The translations under genes were made by a program, and so were the position numbers. The notes beneath the pieces were generated by a model. It did no database searches, was not told the origin of the DNA, and worked only from the letters and a program-made list of their open reading frames with translations. Shown one piece after another: positions 45,212-54,231 of a stretch of DNA of 64,000 nucleotides. Source of the DNA: Saccharofermentans sp. (GTDB lineage Bacteria > Bacillota > Clostridia > Saccharofermentanales > Saccharofermentanaceae); the NCBI GenBank assembly GCA_024403695.1, contig JAKSRI010000004.1, forward strand, positions 1 to 64,000, written 5' to 3'. Position 1 is the first letter of the stretch, and every line of letters starts with the position of its first letter.

Positions 45212-48200
45212 ATGAATACGGATAGTACGCTTATTTTATTTTTTATTTCTATTTCTATTGCTATGGCGTTGTTAGACGTCATTGTGGCGTGCCATGCTTT
45301 TGCGGAGAGAAAAAAGTTTTCTACTGTTCTTGGAGTAGCATGTCTGGGATCAAGTATAATGCAGATTTTGTATTTGGGATCTGTATTTTCTCACAGTTAT
45401 TATCACATGTCTTTGCTGTCTACTTTATATTTTATAAGTAAAGACTTTGCAGTATTGTGCATGCTGACTTTTATCAGAGCTTATTCAATAAAGAAGCCAA
45501 CTAAGCTGAATACTTTCTTTAAGCACTTTGTCTCTGCGTTTTTTATCTTTGATGTAGTTGTATTTTTGACTAATGCATTTTATAAAGAGATTGCTGTCCA
45601 CTACGCGTATATTGGTGGTGTCATTGCGCGATTTACCATTATTGTTAAGCCTTTGTACTATGTTCATCTGGCTTATAACTATTTCATGGTGGTCGTTATT
45701 GTATATCACTTAGTTAAGCGTGCTGCGACTGTTCCAAAAGAGTATAGAAGACAGTATCAGGCTACGGTATTTTGCATCGCTGTTGTCATCTTCCTTAATG
45801 CACTTGTAATTTTTCAGCCAACTATATTTGGTAAGGATGCCCTAGATTATTCTATTTGGGGATTTTCAATAGCTGTATTTGCTATTTATAGTAATTTCTT
45901 CCGATACCCTGCTACTGCAATGAAGAGCTACTATCACGAGTGGATTGTAGAAAATGTTAATCAGGGTGTTGTTCTTTTTAATTTTGAAGATGAGTTGATT
46001 ATTCATAACGATAAGTTCCATAGCATTTTCTCTGAATGCCAGATTAAGGACGGCATGAAGGTGGAAGATTTTATTCAGGAACTTAATCTGGGTATTAAGG
46101 CGAATCGTAATGATGAGGACTATTCTTTCCAGGTTTATGTAAGTCGTAAAGATAAGGAATTCCCAGTTAGATTTGATCACAGATGTCTTCTTAATAATAA
46201 TGGTAAAAGAATCGGTCAGCTTTTTGTATTTACTGACGAGGCAGGAGACGTTGACCTTCTTACATCCTTTATTAGTTGGGAGAAGTTTAAGCAGGTAATT
46301 GTTGATGAGCCTGAGAGTTTTGCGCCACCTGTAGTTGTGGCCGTGTGTGATATTAATGGTCTGGGAGAGATTAATAATCGCTTTGGTAATTCTGTGGGTG
46401 ATCAGGCAATCGAGACGCTTGCTAATGTTATGCGAAAGCATTTCGTGGGCGAGTCTTATTTCGTTCGTGGTCAGGAAGCAAGTCTTATTGCGTTGTGCTT
46501 TGACCTCACTGAGAGTGAAGTTAAGGAAAAGCTTAACGACATCTATATAGAGCTTATTAACTATAGTGACTTAGGATGCATAATTAATATTCAGAGTGCT
46601 ATAGGAATTGTAGATTATAGAAACAGTGATGTTCTCGATGTTGTAAAGCAGGCGTTCCAGGGGCTTAAGAACAAGAAGCTTCTTGATGTAAAGTCTCGCC
46701 GCTCTGAGCTGGTTACATCTCTTGTTAAGACACTTGCAGAGTGTGATAACGATACTGAAGCGCACGTTAGAAGAACTCAGGTTATGGGTGCTGAACTTGG
46801 TAATCGTTTGGGACTTTCAGATGTTCAGCAGAGCGACCTGGCGCTTCTTTGTATTTTGCATGATATTGGTAAAATTGGTATTCCACTTGAGATTCTTAAT
46901 AAGCCAGCAAAGCTTTCTGATTCTGAGTGGAGAATGATGAAGACTCATACAGAAAAGGGCTATCAGATTGCTACAAGTTCTCAGGAGTTAAGTCATATTG
47001 CGGATATGATTTTGCACCACCATGAGTGCTGGGATGGTCGCGGTTATCCAGATGGCTTGTCTAAGGAATCCATTCCATTGTTGTCTAGAATAATCGCTGT
47101 TGTTGATTCTTATGATGCTATGGTTAATGACCGTGCATACAGACCTGCAATGCCAGTTGAAGACGCTATTAAGGAATTGAAGCGTTGTGCTGGTACACAG
47201 TTTGACCCAAGTATTGTAAATGAGTTTGTTCATATGCTTCCTGAGATTGTTGACATGAATATTGAAGATAATCTTGATCTGCTTAACAATGCGGAATCTG
47301 AGGATAAAGATAATGAGGAAGTTGAAACTACATATAAATTAAGTACCCATGTTCATGACGTGCGTTATAGTCGATATGTTCTTGCTGAGGATATGAGAAT
47401 TATTCATATCGATGATGAGTTTGAGCATCTTACTGGATATACCAAGGAAGACTTGGAGAAAGATAGTATCACACAGACAGATCTTCTCCCTGAAGAGGAT
47501 AGAACAGAGTATATTCGTCTTGTTTCAGAGCAGCTTAGTCGTAAGAATTTGGCGTACTTTGAGCACAGACTTAAGCGTAAAGATGGCAGCATAATTTACG
47601 TATTCTGTTATGGTAAGATTTATTACGATTCTGCAGAGATGGCTGAGCGTTCAGAGATTATTGTTTTTGATAGCTCTAGTACACATGCAATGCAGCTTAT
47701 GGTTAATGAAGAGAAGAGTAAGGCCGAGGTTCGTCTTGCCAAGTGGGAAGACAAATACAGATGTGATTCACTTACTGGCCTTCTTAATCATGAGGCCTTT
47801 AAGAATGATATTGAGCAGAGACTTTTGGAGAATGAGACAAAAGTTATGCTTCTTATGATGGACGTTGATAAGTTTAAGGGTTATAACGACACATATGGTC
47901 ACAGAGCTGGTGATGAGTTCCTTATTATGGTTTCCCAGTCACTTACAGAGACTCTGCGTAAGGATGACTTGGCTTGTCGTATGGGTGGAGATGAATTCGC
48001 TGCAGCTTTGTTCTATGGTAATAACACTAGTGATGATGTCATGTTGGAGAGAGCTCAGCAGATTTGTGACAAGATTAATTTCGTGCTTACTAATCAGAAG
48101 GGTGGAACAAGTTTGTCCATGGGTGCAGTAGTGTCCAGTAATGAACTTAAATCCTTCAACAAGCTTTATGAGAATGCTGACGAAGCACTTTATAAGGCAA

Positions 48201-48241
48201 AAGAGAGTGGTCGAGCAAAGATGGTAGTTTATAAAAAATAA
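45212..48241 (+). CDS. c-di-GMP turnover protein: membrane sensor, degenerate GGDEF, HD-GYP, PAS, GGDEF
   Basis: 1009 residues. Residues 1-235 hold seven transmembrane helices of a histidine-kinase-like N-terminal sensor; 240-350 PAS-like; 350-495 a GGDEF domain whose signature is RGQEA instead of GGDEF, so inactive; 505-690 HD-GYP with HDIGKIGIP and HHECWDGRGYP (phosphodiesterase site intact); 725-830 PAS; 845-1009 GGDEF intact, with the RKDD inhibitory site. It could both make and break c-di-GMP. The ATG has no ribosome binding site; TAAAAT ends 7 bases upstream, so it may be leaderless. Confidence 0.88.
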   Translation: MNTDSTLILFFISISIAMALLDVIVACHAFAERKKFSTVLGVACLGSSIMQILYLGSVFSHSYYHMSLLSTLYFISKDFAVLCMLTFIRAYSIKKPTKLNTFFKHFVSAFFIFDVVVFLTNAFYKEIAVHYAYIGGVIARFTIIVKPLYYVHLAYNYFMVVVIVYHLVKRAATVPKEYRRQYQATVFCIAVVIFLNALVIFQPTIFGKDALDYSIWGFSIAVFAIYSNFFRYPATAMKSYYHEWIVENVNQGVVLFNFEDELIIHNDKFHSIFSECQIKDGMKVEDFIQELNLGIKANRNDEDYSFQVYVSRKDKEFPVRFDHRCLLNNNGKRIGQLFVFTDEAGDVDLLTSFISWEKFKQVIVDEPESFAPPVVVAVCDINGLGEINNRFGNSVGDQAIETLANVMRKHFVGESYFVRGQEASLIALCFDLTESEVKEKLNDIYIELINYSDLGCIINIQSAIGIVDYRNSDVLDVVKQAFQGLKNKKLLDVKSRRSELVTSLVKTLAECDNDTEAHVRRTQVMGAELGNRLGLSDVQQSDLALLCILHDIGKIGIPLEILNKPAKLSDSEWRMMKTHTEKGYQIATSSQELSHIADMILHHHECWDGRGYPDGLSKESIPLLSRIIAVVDSYDAMVNDRAYRPAMPVEDAIKELKRCAGTQFDPSIVNEFVHMLPEIVDMNIEDNLDLLNNAESEDKDNEEVETTYKLSTHVHDVRYSRYVLAEDMRIIHIDDEFEHLTGYTKEDLEKDSITQTDLLPEEDRTEYIRLVSEQLSRKNLAYFEHRLKRKDGSIIYVFCYGKIYYDSAEMAERSEIIVFDSSSTHAMQLMVNEEKSKAEVRLAKWEDKYRCDSLTGLLNHEAFKNDIEQRLLENETKVMLLMMDVDKFKGYNDTYGHRAGDEFLIMVSQSLTETLRKDDLACRMGGDEFAAALFYGNNTSDDVMLERAQQICDKINFVLTNQKGGTSLSMGAVVSSNELKSFNKLYENADEALYKAKESGRAKMVVYKK

Positions 48242-48291
48242 ATCTGTGATAGTATTGTTCTTACTAATATATAAGGGGATAGGAATATATT

Positions 48292-48870
48292 ATGGAAGAT
48301 AAAATTACTTTTGACGAGTTGTTAGAAAATGAAGTAAAGAAATATCCACAGCTTTTGATTTGGAATAATCTCATGAAGATTATATCTATTGTACCAGCAT
48401 TGCTTTATCTCATTGTTCTTGCAGTTATTAGTATTGAGTCACCTGATAGTGTGGGTTTGTTTACACTCAGAGGATTTTTGTATTTTGCCTGCTATGGTGG
48501 ATTTTTGAATACATTTTTCAGATTGGAAAAGATGGATCTTTTCGTTATTGTATTCGGTATTGGAACAGTAGCGTTCTTTGTTAACAATCTCTTCTACACA
48601 GGCGTTGCAAGTATCATTGGTGTTTTGATTGATCTTGTTATCGTGTGGATTTTCTTAAGTGTATCCAATTACAACAAGGCTAAATCAGATGCACAGAATA
48701 GAGCATTTGCTCTTAATCGTTACCAGCTTAATAAAAAGACTGAGCAGGATGAGGCTGAAGATGCAAAAGCCGTTGCAGATAAGAAGGCTGATGTTAAGAG
48801 CGCAGTAAAGGAAATTGAGACACAGGCAACTTTCTCCAAGGCTTTCGAAGAATTCCAGAAGAACAAGTGA
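48292..48870 (+). CDS. Membrane protein with charged C-terminal coiled coil
   Basis: 192 residues; AAGGGG with good spacing. Four hydrophobic segments (about 30-130) and a charged helical tail (about 140-192, rich in Lys, Glu, Ala). Unknown family. It lies 50 bases downstream of the c-di-GMP protein gene and may be co-transcribed. Confidence 0.6.
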   Translation: MEDKITFDELLENEVKKYPQLLIWNNLMKIISIVPALLYLIVLAVISIESPDSVGLFTLRGFLYFACYGGFLNTFFRLEKMDLFVIVFGIGTVAFFVNNLFYTGVASIIGVLIDLVIVWIFLSVSNYNKAKSDAQNRAFALNRYQLNKKTEQDEAEDAKAVADKKADVKSAVKEIETQATFSKAFEEFQKNK

Positions 48871-48913
48871 TTTAATATAAATTTGATTCTGAATTGCACC
48901 GAATTGAATCGAA

Positions 48914-48990
48914 TTTCAGACTTATTTGAAATTTTTGAAATACGTCTGAAATTTTCAGACCTATATAAAATTTTTCAAATAAGTCTGAAA
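48914..48990. repeat. Two tandem hairpin units (motif TTTCAGAC)
   Basis: TTTCAGACTTATTTGAAA (48914-48931), GTCTGAAA (48944-48951), TTTCAGAC (48953-48960), TTTCAAATAAGTCTGAAA (48973-48990). Neighbouring pairs form two hairpins with a 39-base period; the outer copies are perfect complements over 18 bases and the inner two form a 17-base palindrome. The array lies between convergent genes and may terminate both. Confidence 0.75.
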
Positions 48991-48998
48991 ATGCCGCC

Positions 48999-49874
48999 TC
49001 AATCACAAATAATCTTATAGCACTCAGGTCTTCTGTCCCTGTAGATTCCCCAGCTAAGGCGATCCTCAGCAATGGCATCCAGGTCGAACTCATGAACGAG
49101 AATCTCTTCAGCATCGCGTGAAGCAGACTCTACCAGTGCACCAGAAGCATCAGCAATGAAGGAACTACCGTAGAAGCACAATGCTGATTCCTGACCGCCA
49201 TTCTCTTCACATGGGGTAACAGTTTCAGTACCAATTCTATTTGCTGCGATAACAGGCATGATATTAGCGCCTGCATGGCCTCTCATACAGATTCTCCAGT
49301 GTTCCATGCTGTCTACTGTAAGAATAGGCTCGGAGCCGATTGCAGTAGGGTAGAGGAGCATCTCAGCGCCCATAACAGCCATGGAGCGTGCAGTCTCAGG
49401 GAACCACTGATCCCAGCAGATACCTACACCGATTCGGCCATATGCAGTATCCCATACCTTAAAGCCAGTATTGCCAGGCGTGAAATAGAACTTTTCCTGA
49501 TAGTAGTGATCATCAGGGATGTGAGTCTTACGATATACGCCCATAATAGTGCCGTCAGCATCAATCATGGCAATGGAGTTATAAAGAACGTTGCTGTCTT
49601 TCTCATAAATGGAGATAGGCATTACAACCTTAAGCTCCGCACACACAGACGCAAAACGAATAACTGCAGGATTCTCGTTTACAGGAGTAGCATATGCGTA
49701 GTAATCGTAGCGTCTTTCCTGACAAAAATATGGTCTCTCGAAGAGCTCTGGAAGAAGAATAACCTGAGCGCCTGAAGCTGCTGCTTCGCGAACCATTTTC
49801 TCAGCATGGTTAATATTCTCAGATGGGTCAGCAGTCATCTGCATCTGAATAGCTGCTACTTTTACGTTTCTCAT
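48999..49874 (-). CDS. aguB: N-carbamoylputrescine amidase
   Basis: 291 residues, nitrilase superfamily. Glu43, Lys116 and Cys153 (GICWDQWFPE) form the catalytic triad. It hydrolyses N-carbamoylputrescine to putrescine, CO2 and ammonia, the last step of the agmatine route to putrescine. GGAGG lies in the end of aguA, and the ATG overlaps the aguA stop by 4 bases, so translation is coupled. Last gene of the polyamine operon. Confidence 0.93.
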   Translation of the reverse strand: MRNVKVAAIQMQMTADPSENINHAEKMVREAAASGAQVILLPELFERPYFCQERRYDYYAYATPVNENPAVIRFASVCAELKVVMPISIYEKDSNVLYNSIAMIDADGTIMGVYRKTHIPDDHYYQEKFYFTPGNTGFKVWDTAYGRIGVGICWDQWFPETARSMAVMGAEMLLYPTAIGSEPILTVDSMEHWRICMRGHAGANIMPVIAANRIGTETVTPCEENGGQESALCFYGSSFIADASGALVESASRDAEEILVHEFDLDAIAEDRLSWGIYRDRRPECYKIICD

Positions 49875-50953
49875 AGGATACCTCCGTTAGGGATTTGCTG
49901 TGTTATGCAGTGGATGTTACCACCGCCAACGATAATGGCGCGTGCCTCGATAGGGATAATAAGACGGTGTGGGAAAAGCTCTCCCAGAGTCTGACATGCC
50001 ACGGAATCGTTAGGGTCTCTGAACTGTGGAACCAGAACGGAACCATTGCAGATATAGAAATTTGCATAGGATGCAGCCAGTTTCTCACCAACCTCACGAA
50101 CATCTTCGCCCTCTTCAAATACGAATCCTTCCATATCACGCTCTGTAATAACTACAGGTTTCTTAGGAAGAGGAAGCTTATGAACCTTAAGCTGACGGCC
50201 ATATGCATCCTTGCTGGAAGATAGAATCTCATAGTTCTGAACACATACCTCGTGCTGTGGATCTGATTCATCATCAGTCCATGCCATTACTACTTCACCA
50301 GGTCGTACAAAACAGCAGAAATTATCTACGTGCTCGTTTGTCTCGTCACCAAGAATTCCATGAGGAAGCCAGATAATCTTCTTAACACCGAGTGTCTCAC
50401 AAAGGCGCGCCTCGATCTGCTCACGAGTCATATCTGGATTACGTCCTGGACTTAAAAGACAAGCCTCAGTTGTAATAAGTGTGCCCTGTCCATCAACATG
50501 AATAGAGCCACCTTCCAGAACAAAATCATGCTCATCAACTATCGGATAACCCATCTTCTCACAGAATCTGGAAGCAAAAGCATCATCGTCATCGTAGTCC
50601 TTATAAAGGCCGTCATAGTCGCCACCCCAGGCATTAAAACGCCAGTTAGTTCCGTGAATAGTGAAGTCAGTATCTTCTTCTACAAATGTAGGGCCGATGT
50701 CGCGTGCCCATGCATCGTTGGATGGAATGATAACAGGAAGAATATTCAGGTTGTTTGCAAAGCGTGAGCAGATCTCATCGTAGTGCTCTTCGTCGCAGCA
50801 AAGATACACACGCTCTGTCTCAGAGATGGCATTGGCAATCTCTGTAAACGCCTTCTGCGCGTCTTTTCCGCCATATGTCCATGAACCTGGTCGTACAGGC
50901 CAGATCAGGATAGTGCCGCGATGTCGCTCGAACTCTGCAGGCATTCTTCTCAT
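49871..50953 (-). CDS. aguA: Agmatine deiminase
   Basis: 360 residues, guanidino-group-modifying superfamily. Catalytic Cys349 in GGGNIHC, His in HVDNF, Asp/Glu in NDAWARDIGPTF and LEGGSIH. Converts agmatine to N-carbamoylputrescine and ammonia. AAGGAG precedes the ATG, which overlaps the nspC stop by 4 bases. The close neighbours aguB and speA show that the arginine-agmatine-putrescine route is complete here. Confidence 0.95.
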   Translation of the reverse strand: MRRMPAEFERHRGTILIWPVRPGSWTYGGKDAQKAFTEIANAISETERVYLCCDEEHYDEICSRFANNLNILPVIIPSNDAWARDIGPTFVEEDTDFTIHGTNWRFNAWGGDYDGLYKDYDDDDAFASRFCEKMGYPIVDEHDFVLEGGSIHVDGQGTLITTEACLLSPGRNPDMTREQIEARLCETLGVKKIIWLPHGILGDETNEHVDNFCCFVRPGEVVMAWTDDESDPQHEVCVQNYEILSSSKDAYGRQLKVHKLPLPKKPVVITERDMEGFVFEEGEDVREVGEKLAASYANFYICNGSVLVPQFRDPNDSVACQTLGELFPHRLIIPIEARAIIVGGGNIHCITQQIPNGGIL

Positions 50954-52095
50954 GATAATCTCTCCTTAAAATCCGAATATCCAAAACTCTTAATAAGGCG
51001 ATAATCTTCGCCGCTCTTAAGATAAATAGAAGGCAAACCAATGCCGTTAAATGTGTTGTTTTTAACCATGGAGTAAATGGCCATGTCCTCGAAGACAAGG
51101 TGGTCTCCAACCTTTACCTCGGAGGCGAAAGAATAGTCCCCGATAACATCTCCCGCGAGGCATGTCATGGAAGAGAGGCGATACTCATATGGCTTACCCT
51201 CGTCACCCCACTTACCGGAATCGCGAAGTGGCGGACGGTATGGCATTTCGAGCACGTCTGGCATGTGACACGCAGCAGACGCGTCCAGGATAAGTACCTT
51301 AAGGCCGTTATCCACGATATCCATAACCTCTGTTTCCAGGTAGCCTGCGTTAAGGGCGATGGCTTCTCCTGGCTCAAGATAAACGGTCAGGTTATAGCGC
51401 TCGCGGATATCCTTCACGATGCTAACCAGAAGGTCGATATCGTAATCCTCGCGTGTGATGTGGTGGCCACCGCCCATGTTAAGCCAGCGCATGCGTGGGA
51501 GCAGGTCCCCGAACTTCGCCTCGAAAGCGTCCCAGGTGGTCTTAAGGTCATCTGAGTTCTGCTCGCAAAGTGTATGAAAGTGAAGGCCCTCCACGTGGTC
51601 TAGAAGGGAAGGGTTTTCCTTAAGTGCCAGGTCGAGATTAGCTCGTGTTACACCGAGACGTGAACCAGGTGCGCAAGGGTCATAGATAGCGTGGTCCTCC
51701 TGAGTAGATACCTCAGGATTAATGCGAAGACCGATGCTTGTCTTACTAAGAACCTTTGGCAGGTGACGCATAAGCTGGGCAGGAGAGTTGAAAATAATGT
51801 GGTCGCAGATAGATGCGATCTCGTCAATCTCGTTGTCCTTATAAGCAGGGGCAAACACGTGGTTTTCCTTGCCCATTTCGTCGTGACCAAGCTTGGCCTC
51901 GTAGAGTCCAGAAGCAGTAGTTCCGCTTATATACTGGCCGATGAGAGGATAAGTCGCATAGCATGAGAAAGCCTTCTGGGCCAGCAGAATGTGGGCACCA
52001 GAACGCTCCTCCACATTGTGGAGAATCTCTAAGTTAGAACGAAGCTTATCCTCGTCAACGATATAACAAGGTGTTGTAATCTCGCTGTGATTCAT
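50950..52095 (-). CDS. nspC: Carboxynorspermidine/carboxyspermidine decarboxylase
   Basis: 381 residues, PLP enzyme of the alanine racemase fold. Lys41 in LLAQKAFS binds PLP. Removes CO2 from carboxy(nor)spermidine to give (nor)spermidine. The start is put at the ATG of 52095, one base after the dehydrogenase stop (TAATATG) with no ribosome binding site of its own, so it is translated by coupling; a longer reading to 52125 from TTG is less likely. Confidence 0.92.
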   Translation of the reverse strand: MNHSEITTPCYIVDEDKLRSNLEILHNVEERSGAHILLAQKAFSCYATYPLIGQYISGTTASGLYEAKLGHDEMGKENHVFAPAYKDNEIDEIASICDHIIFNSPAQLMRHLPKVLSKTSIGLRINPEVSTQEDHAIYDPCAPGSRLGVTRANLDLALKENPSLLDHVEGLHFHTLCEQNSDDLKTTWDAFEAKFGDLLPRMRWLNMGGGHHITREDYDIDLLVSIVKDIRERYNLTVYLEPGEAIALNAGYLETEVMDIVDNGLKVLILDASAACHMPDVLEMPYRPPLRDSGKWGDEGKPYEYRLSSMTCLAGDVIGDYSFASEVKVGDHLVFEDMAIYSMVKNNTFNGIGLPSIYLKSGEDYRLIKSFGYSDFKERLS

Positions 52096-52096
52096 A

Positions 52097-53356
52097 TTAG
52101 TCAACCAATACAGGGTTCTCTTCAACTACCCAAGGGAGACCCCACTTATTAAGTGCATCCATGTATGGATCTGGGTCGAACTCATCTGTTGTGAACACGC
52201 CTGGCTTCTTCCACTGACCGGATACAACCATCATGGCACCAATCATGGCAGGAACACCTGTTGTGTAGGAAATAGCCTGTGACTTAACTTCCTTATAGCA
52301 CTCCTGGTGATCGCAAACGTTGTAGATATAAATGCTTCTTTCCTTGCCATCCTTGATACCTGTGAAGATACAGCCGATGTTTGTCTTACCAACTGTACGT
52401 GGGCCAAGGGAAGCTGGGTCAGGGAGAAGGGCCTTAAGGAACTGGATAGGCACGATCTGCTGTCCCTGGAACTCGATAGCGTCAGTACGAAGAAGTCCAA
52501 CGTTCTCGAGACACTTCATATGTGTAAGATAGCTCTGACCAAATGTCATGAAGAAACGGATTCTCTTAACCTCAGGCATGTTAGCAGCGAGAGCCTCGAT
52601 TTCCTCGTGGTGGAGAAGGTACATATCCTTCATGCCAACGCCTTCGAAGTTATATTCACGCTTGATTGACATAGCAGGAATCTCTACCCATTTACCATTC
52701 TCGAAGTAAGAACCTGGAGCGGAAACCTCACGGAGATTAATCTCTGGGTTGAAGTTAGTAGCGAATGGATAACCGTGGTCACCACCGTTACAGTCGAGAA
52801 TATCAATTGTGTGAATCTCATCAAAATAGTGCTTCTTGGCATATGCGGCGAATACAGAAGTTACACCTGGGTCAAATCCTGTACCGAGAAGAGCTGTAAG
52901 ACCAGCCTCCTGGAATTTCTCGCGGTATGCCCACTGCCATGAATAGTCAAAGTAAGCTGTGAAACCAAGTCTCTTGCAGCGCTCCTCATAGATAGCTCTC
53001 CAGGCTGGATCCTCAGTGTCCTCTGCCTCGTAGTTAGCTGTGTCGATATAGTGAACGCCAGTCTTAAGACATGCATCCATAATTGTGAGATCCTGATAAG
53101 GGAGGGCGAGGTTAAGAACAGCTTCTGGCTTGTAGTTGTTAATGAGAGCTACGAGCTCGTCAACGTTATCTGCATCAACCTTTGCAGTAGTGATCTTTGT
53201 GGATGTTGTGCCCTCGAGTTCAGCCTTAAGCGCGTCGCACTTGCTAACTGTACGGGAAGCAATCATAATCTCGTCGAATACTTCGCTGTTCTGGCAGCAC
53301 TTGTGAATTGCTACTGAAGCTACGCCACCGCAGCCGATAATCATTAATCTACTCAT
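52097..53356 (-). CDS. Carboxynorspermidine/carboxyspermidine dehydrogenase
   Basis: 419 residues, saccharopine dehydrogenase family. N-terminal NAD(P)-binding IGCGGVASVAIH. It condenses putrescine (or diaminopropane) with aspartate semialdehyde and reduces the product to carboxyspermidine. Together with the downstream decarboxylase it makes spermidine without decarboxylated SAM. GAGGAGG lies 10 bases before the ATG, which overlaps the speE stop by 4 bases. Confidence 0.92.
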   Translation of the reverse strand: MSRLMIIGCGGVASVAIHKCCQNSEVFDEIMIASRTVSKCDALKAELEGTTSTKITTAKVDADNVDELVALINNYKPEAVLNLALPYQDLTIMDACLKTGVHYIDTANYEAEDTEDPAWRAIYEERCKRLGFTAYFDYSWQWAYREKFQEAGLTALLGTGFDPGVTSVFAAYAKKHYFDEIHTIDILDCNGGDHGYPFATNFNPEINLREVSAPGSYFENGKWVEIPAMSIKREYNFEGVGMKDMYLLHHEEIEALAANMPEVKRIRFFMTFGQSYLTHMKCLENVGLLRTDAIEFQGQQIVPIQFLKALLPDPASLGPRTVGKTNIGCIFTGIKDGKERSIYIYNVCDHQECYKEVKSQAISYTTGVPAMIGAMMVVSGQWKKPGVFTTDEFDPDPYMDALNKWGLPWVVEENPVLVD

Positions 53357-54228
53357 TTTCTATTTTCCTCCTCTTCTAATAGATCTTCTACGTATTTTGG
53401 AAGCATAAAAGCGCCTCTGTGAAGATTAGTTGTGTAATACCATGTCTTAAGTCCACGTGCTTTCCACTCGTCTGGACGGAAGTCCTTAAGTGGGTGGTAT
53501 TTCTTTGATGCAAATCCGAACATCCAGTAGCCTGCAGGACAGGTAGGAATGGAAGCCTGATATACTCTGGAAATAGGGAAGCACTTGTATACCTTACGAT
53601 GCATGGAACGGAATGCCTGCTCGTCCTCATCATAGAATGGAGAACCGTGCTGATATACCATGATGCCGTCCTCTTTAAGTGCCTTGAAGCAGGCACCGTA
53701 GAATTCCTTGGTAAACAGTCCTTCTGTATGTCCGAATGGGTCTGTAGAATCGTTAATAATCAGATCATACTGGCCCTCGCATCTTCTCAAATATCTGAGA
53801 CCGTCCATGTTCTTAATGGTTACTCGTGGGTCATCGAATCCCTTGGCTGTCTCAGGGAAGAAGTTGCGGCTTACTTCGACGAACATCTCATCAGGCTCTA
53901 CTACATCGATTACCTCAATCTCAGGATAAGCTGTGAGTACGCGGGCAACTCCTCCGTCGCCACCACCGATAACAAGAACACTCTTGACATTAGGATGAAC
54001 TGCCATTGGTACGTGAACTACCATCTCGTTATAGATAAACTCGTCCGCCTCTGAGAAAACAATCTCGCCATCAAGAACGATCATCTTACCAAACTCCTTG
54101 GACTTAAAAACGTCAATTCGCTGGTACTCATTCTCCTGGCTGAAAAGGTGTTTATCAACACGGACTGAAGTCTTTACGTGGTCCGTATCCATCTGGGAAA
54201 ACCAGATATCCAAACTGTTATCACCCAT
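53353..54228 (-). CDS. speE: Spermidine synthase
   Basis: 291 residues. Conserved VIGGGDGGVARVL binds decarboxylated SAM; a DSTDPFG stretch and the aspartate region of the amine pocket follow. It transfers aminopropyl from decarboxylated SAM to putrescine. The SAM decarboxylase (speD) that it needs is not in the window. AAGGAGG lies 8 bases before the ATG; its start is 3 bases after the speA stop. Confidence 0.93.
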   Translation of the reverse strand: MGDNSLDIWFSQMDTDHVKTSVRVDKHLFSQENEYQRIDVFKSKEFGKMIVLDGEIVFSEADEFIYNEMVVHVPMAVHPNVKSVLVIGGGDGGVARVLTAYPEIEVIDVVEPDEMFVEVSRNFFPETAKGFDDPRVTIKNMDGLRYLRRCEGQYDLIINDSTDPFGHTEGLFTKEFYGACFKALKEDGIMVYQHGSPFYDEDEQAFRSMHRKVYKCFPISRVYQASIPTCPAGYWMFGFASKKYHPLKDFRPDEWKARGLKTWYYTTNLHRGAFMLPKYVEDLLEEEENRK

Positions 54229-54231
54229 GAC

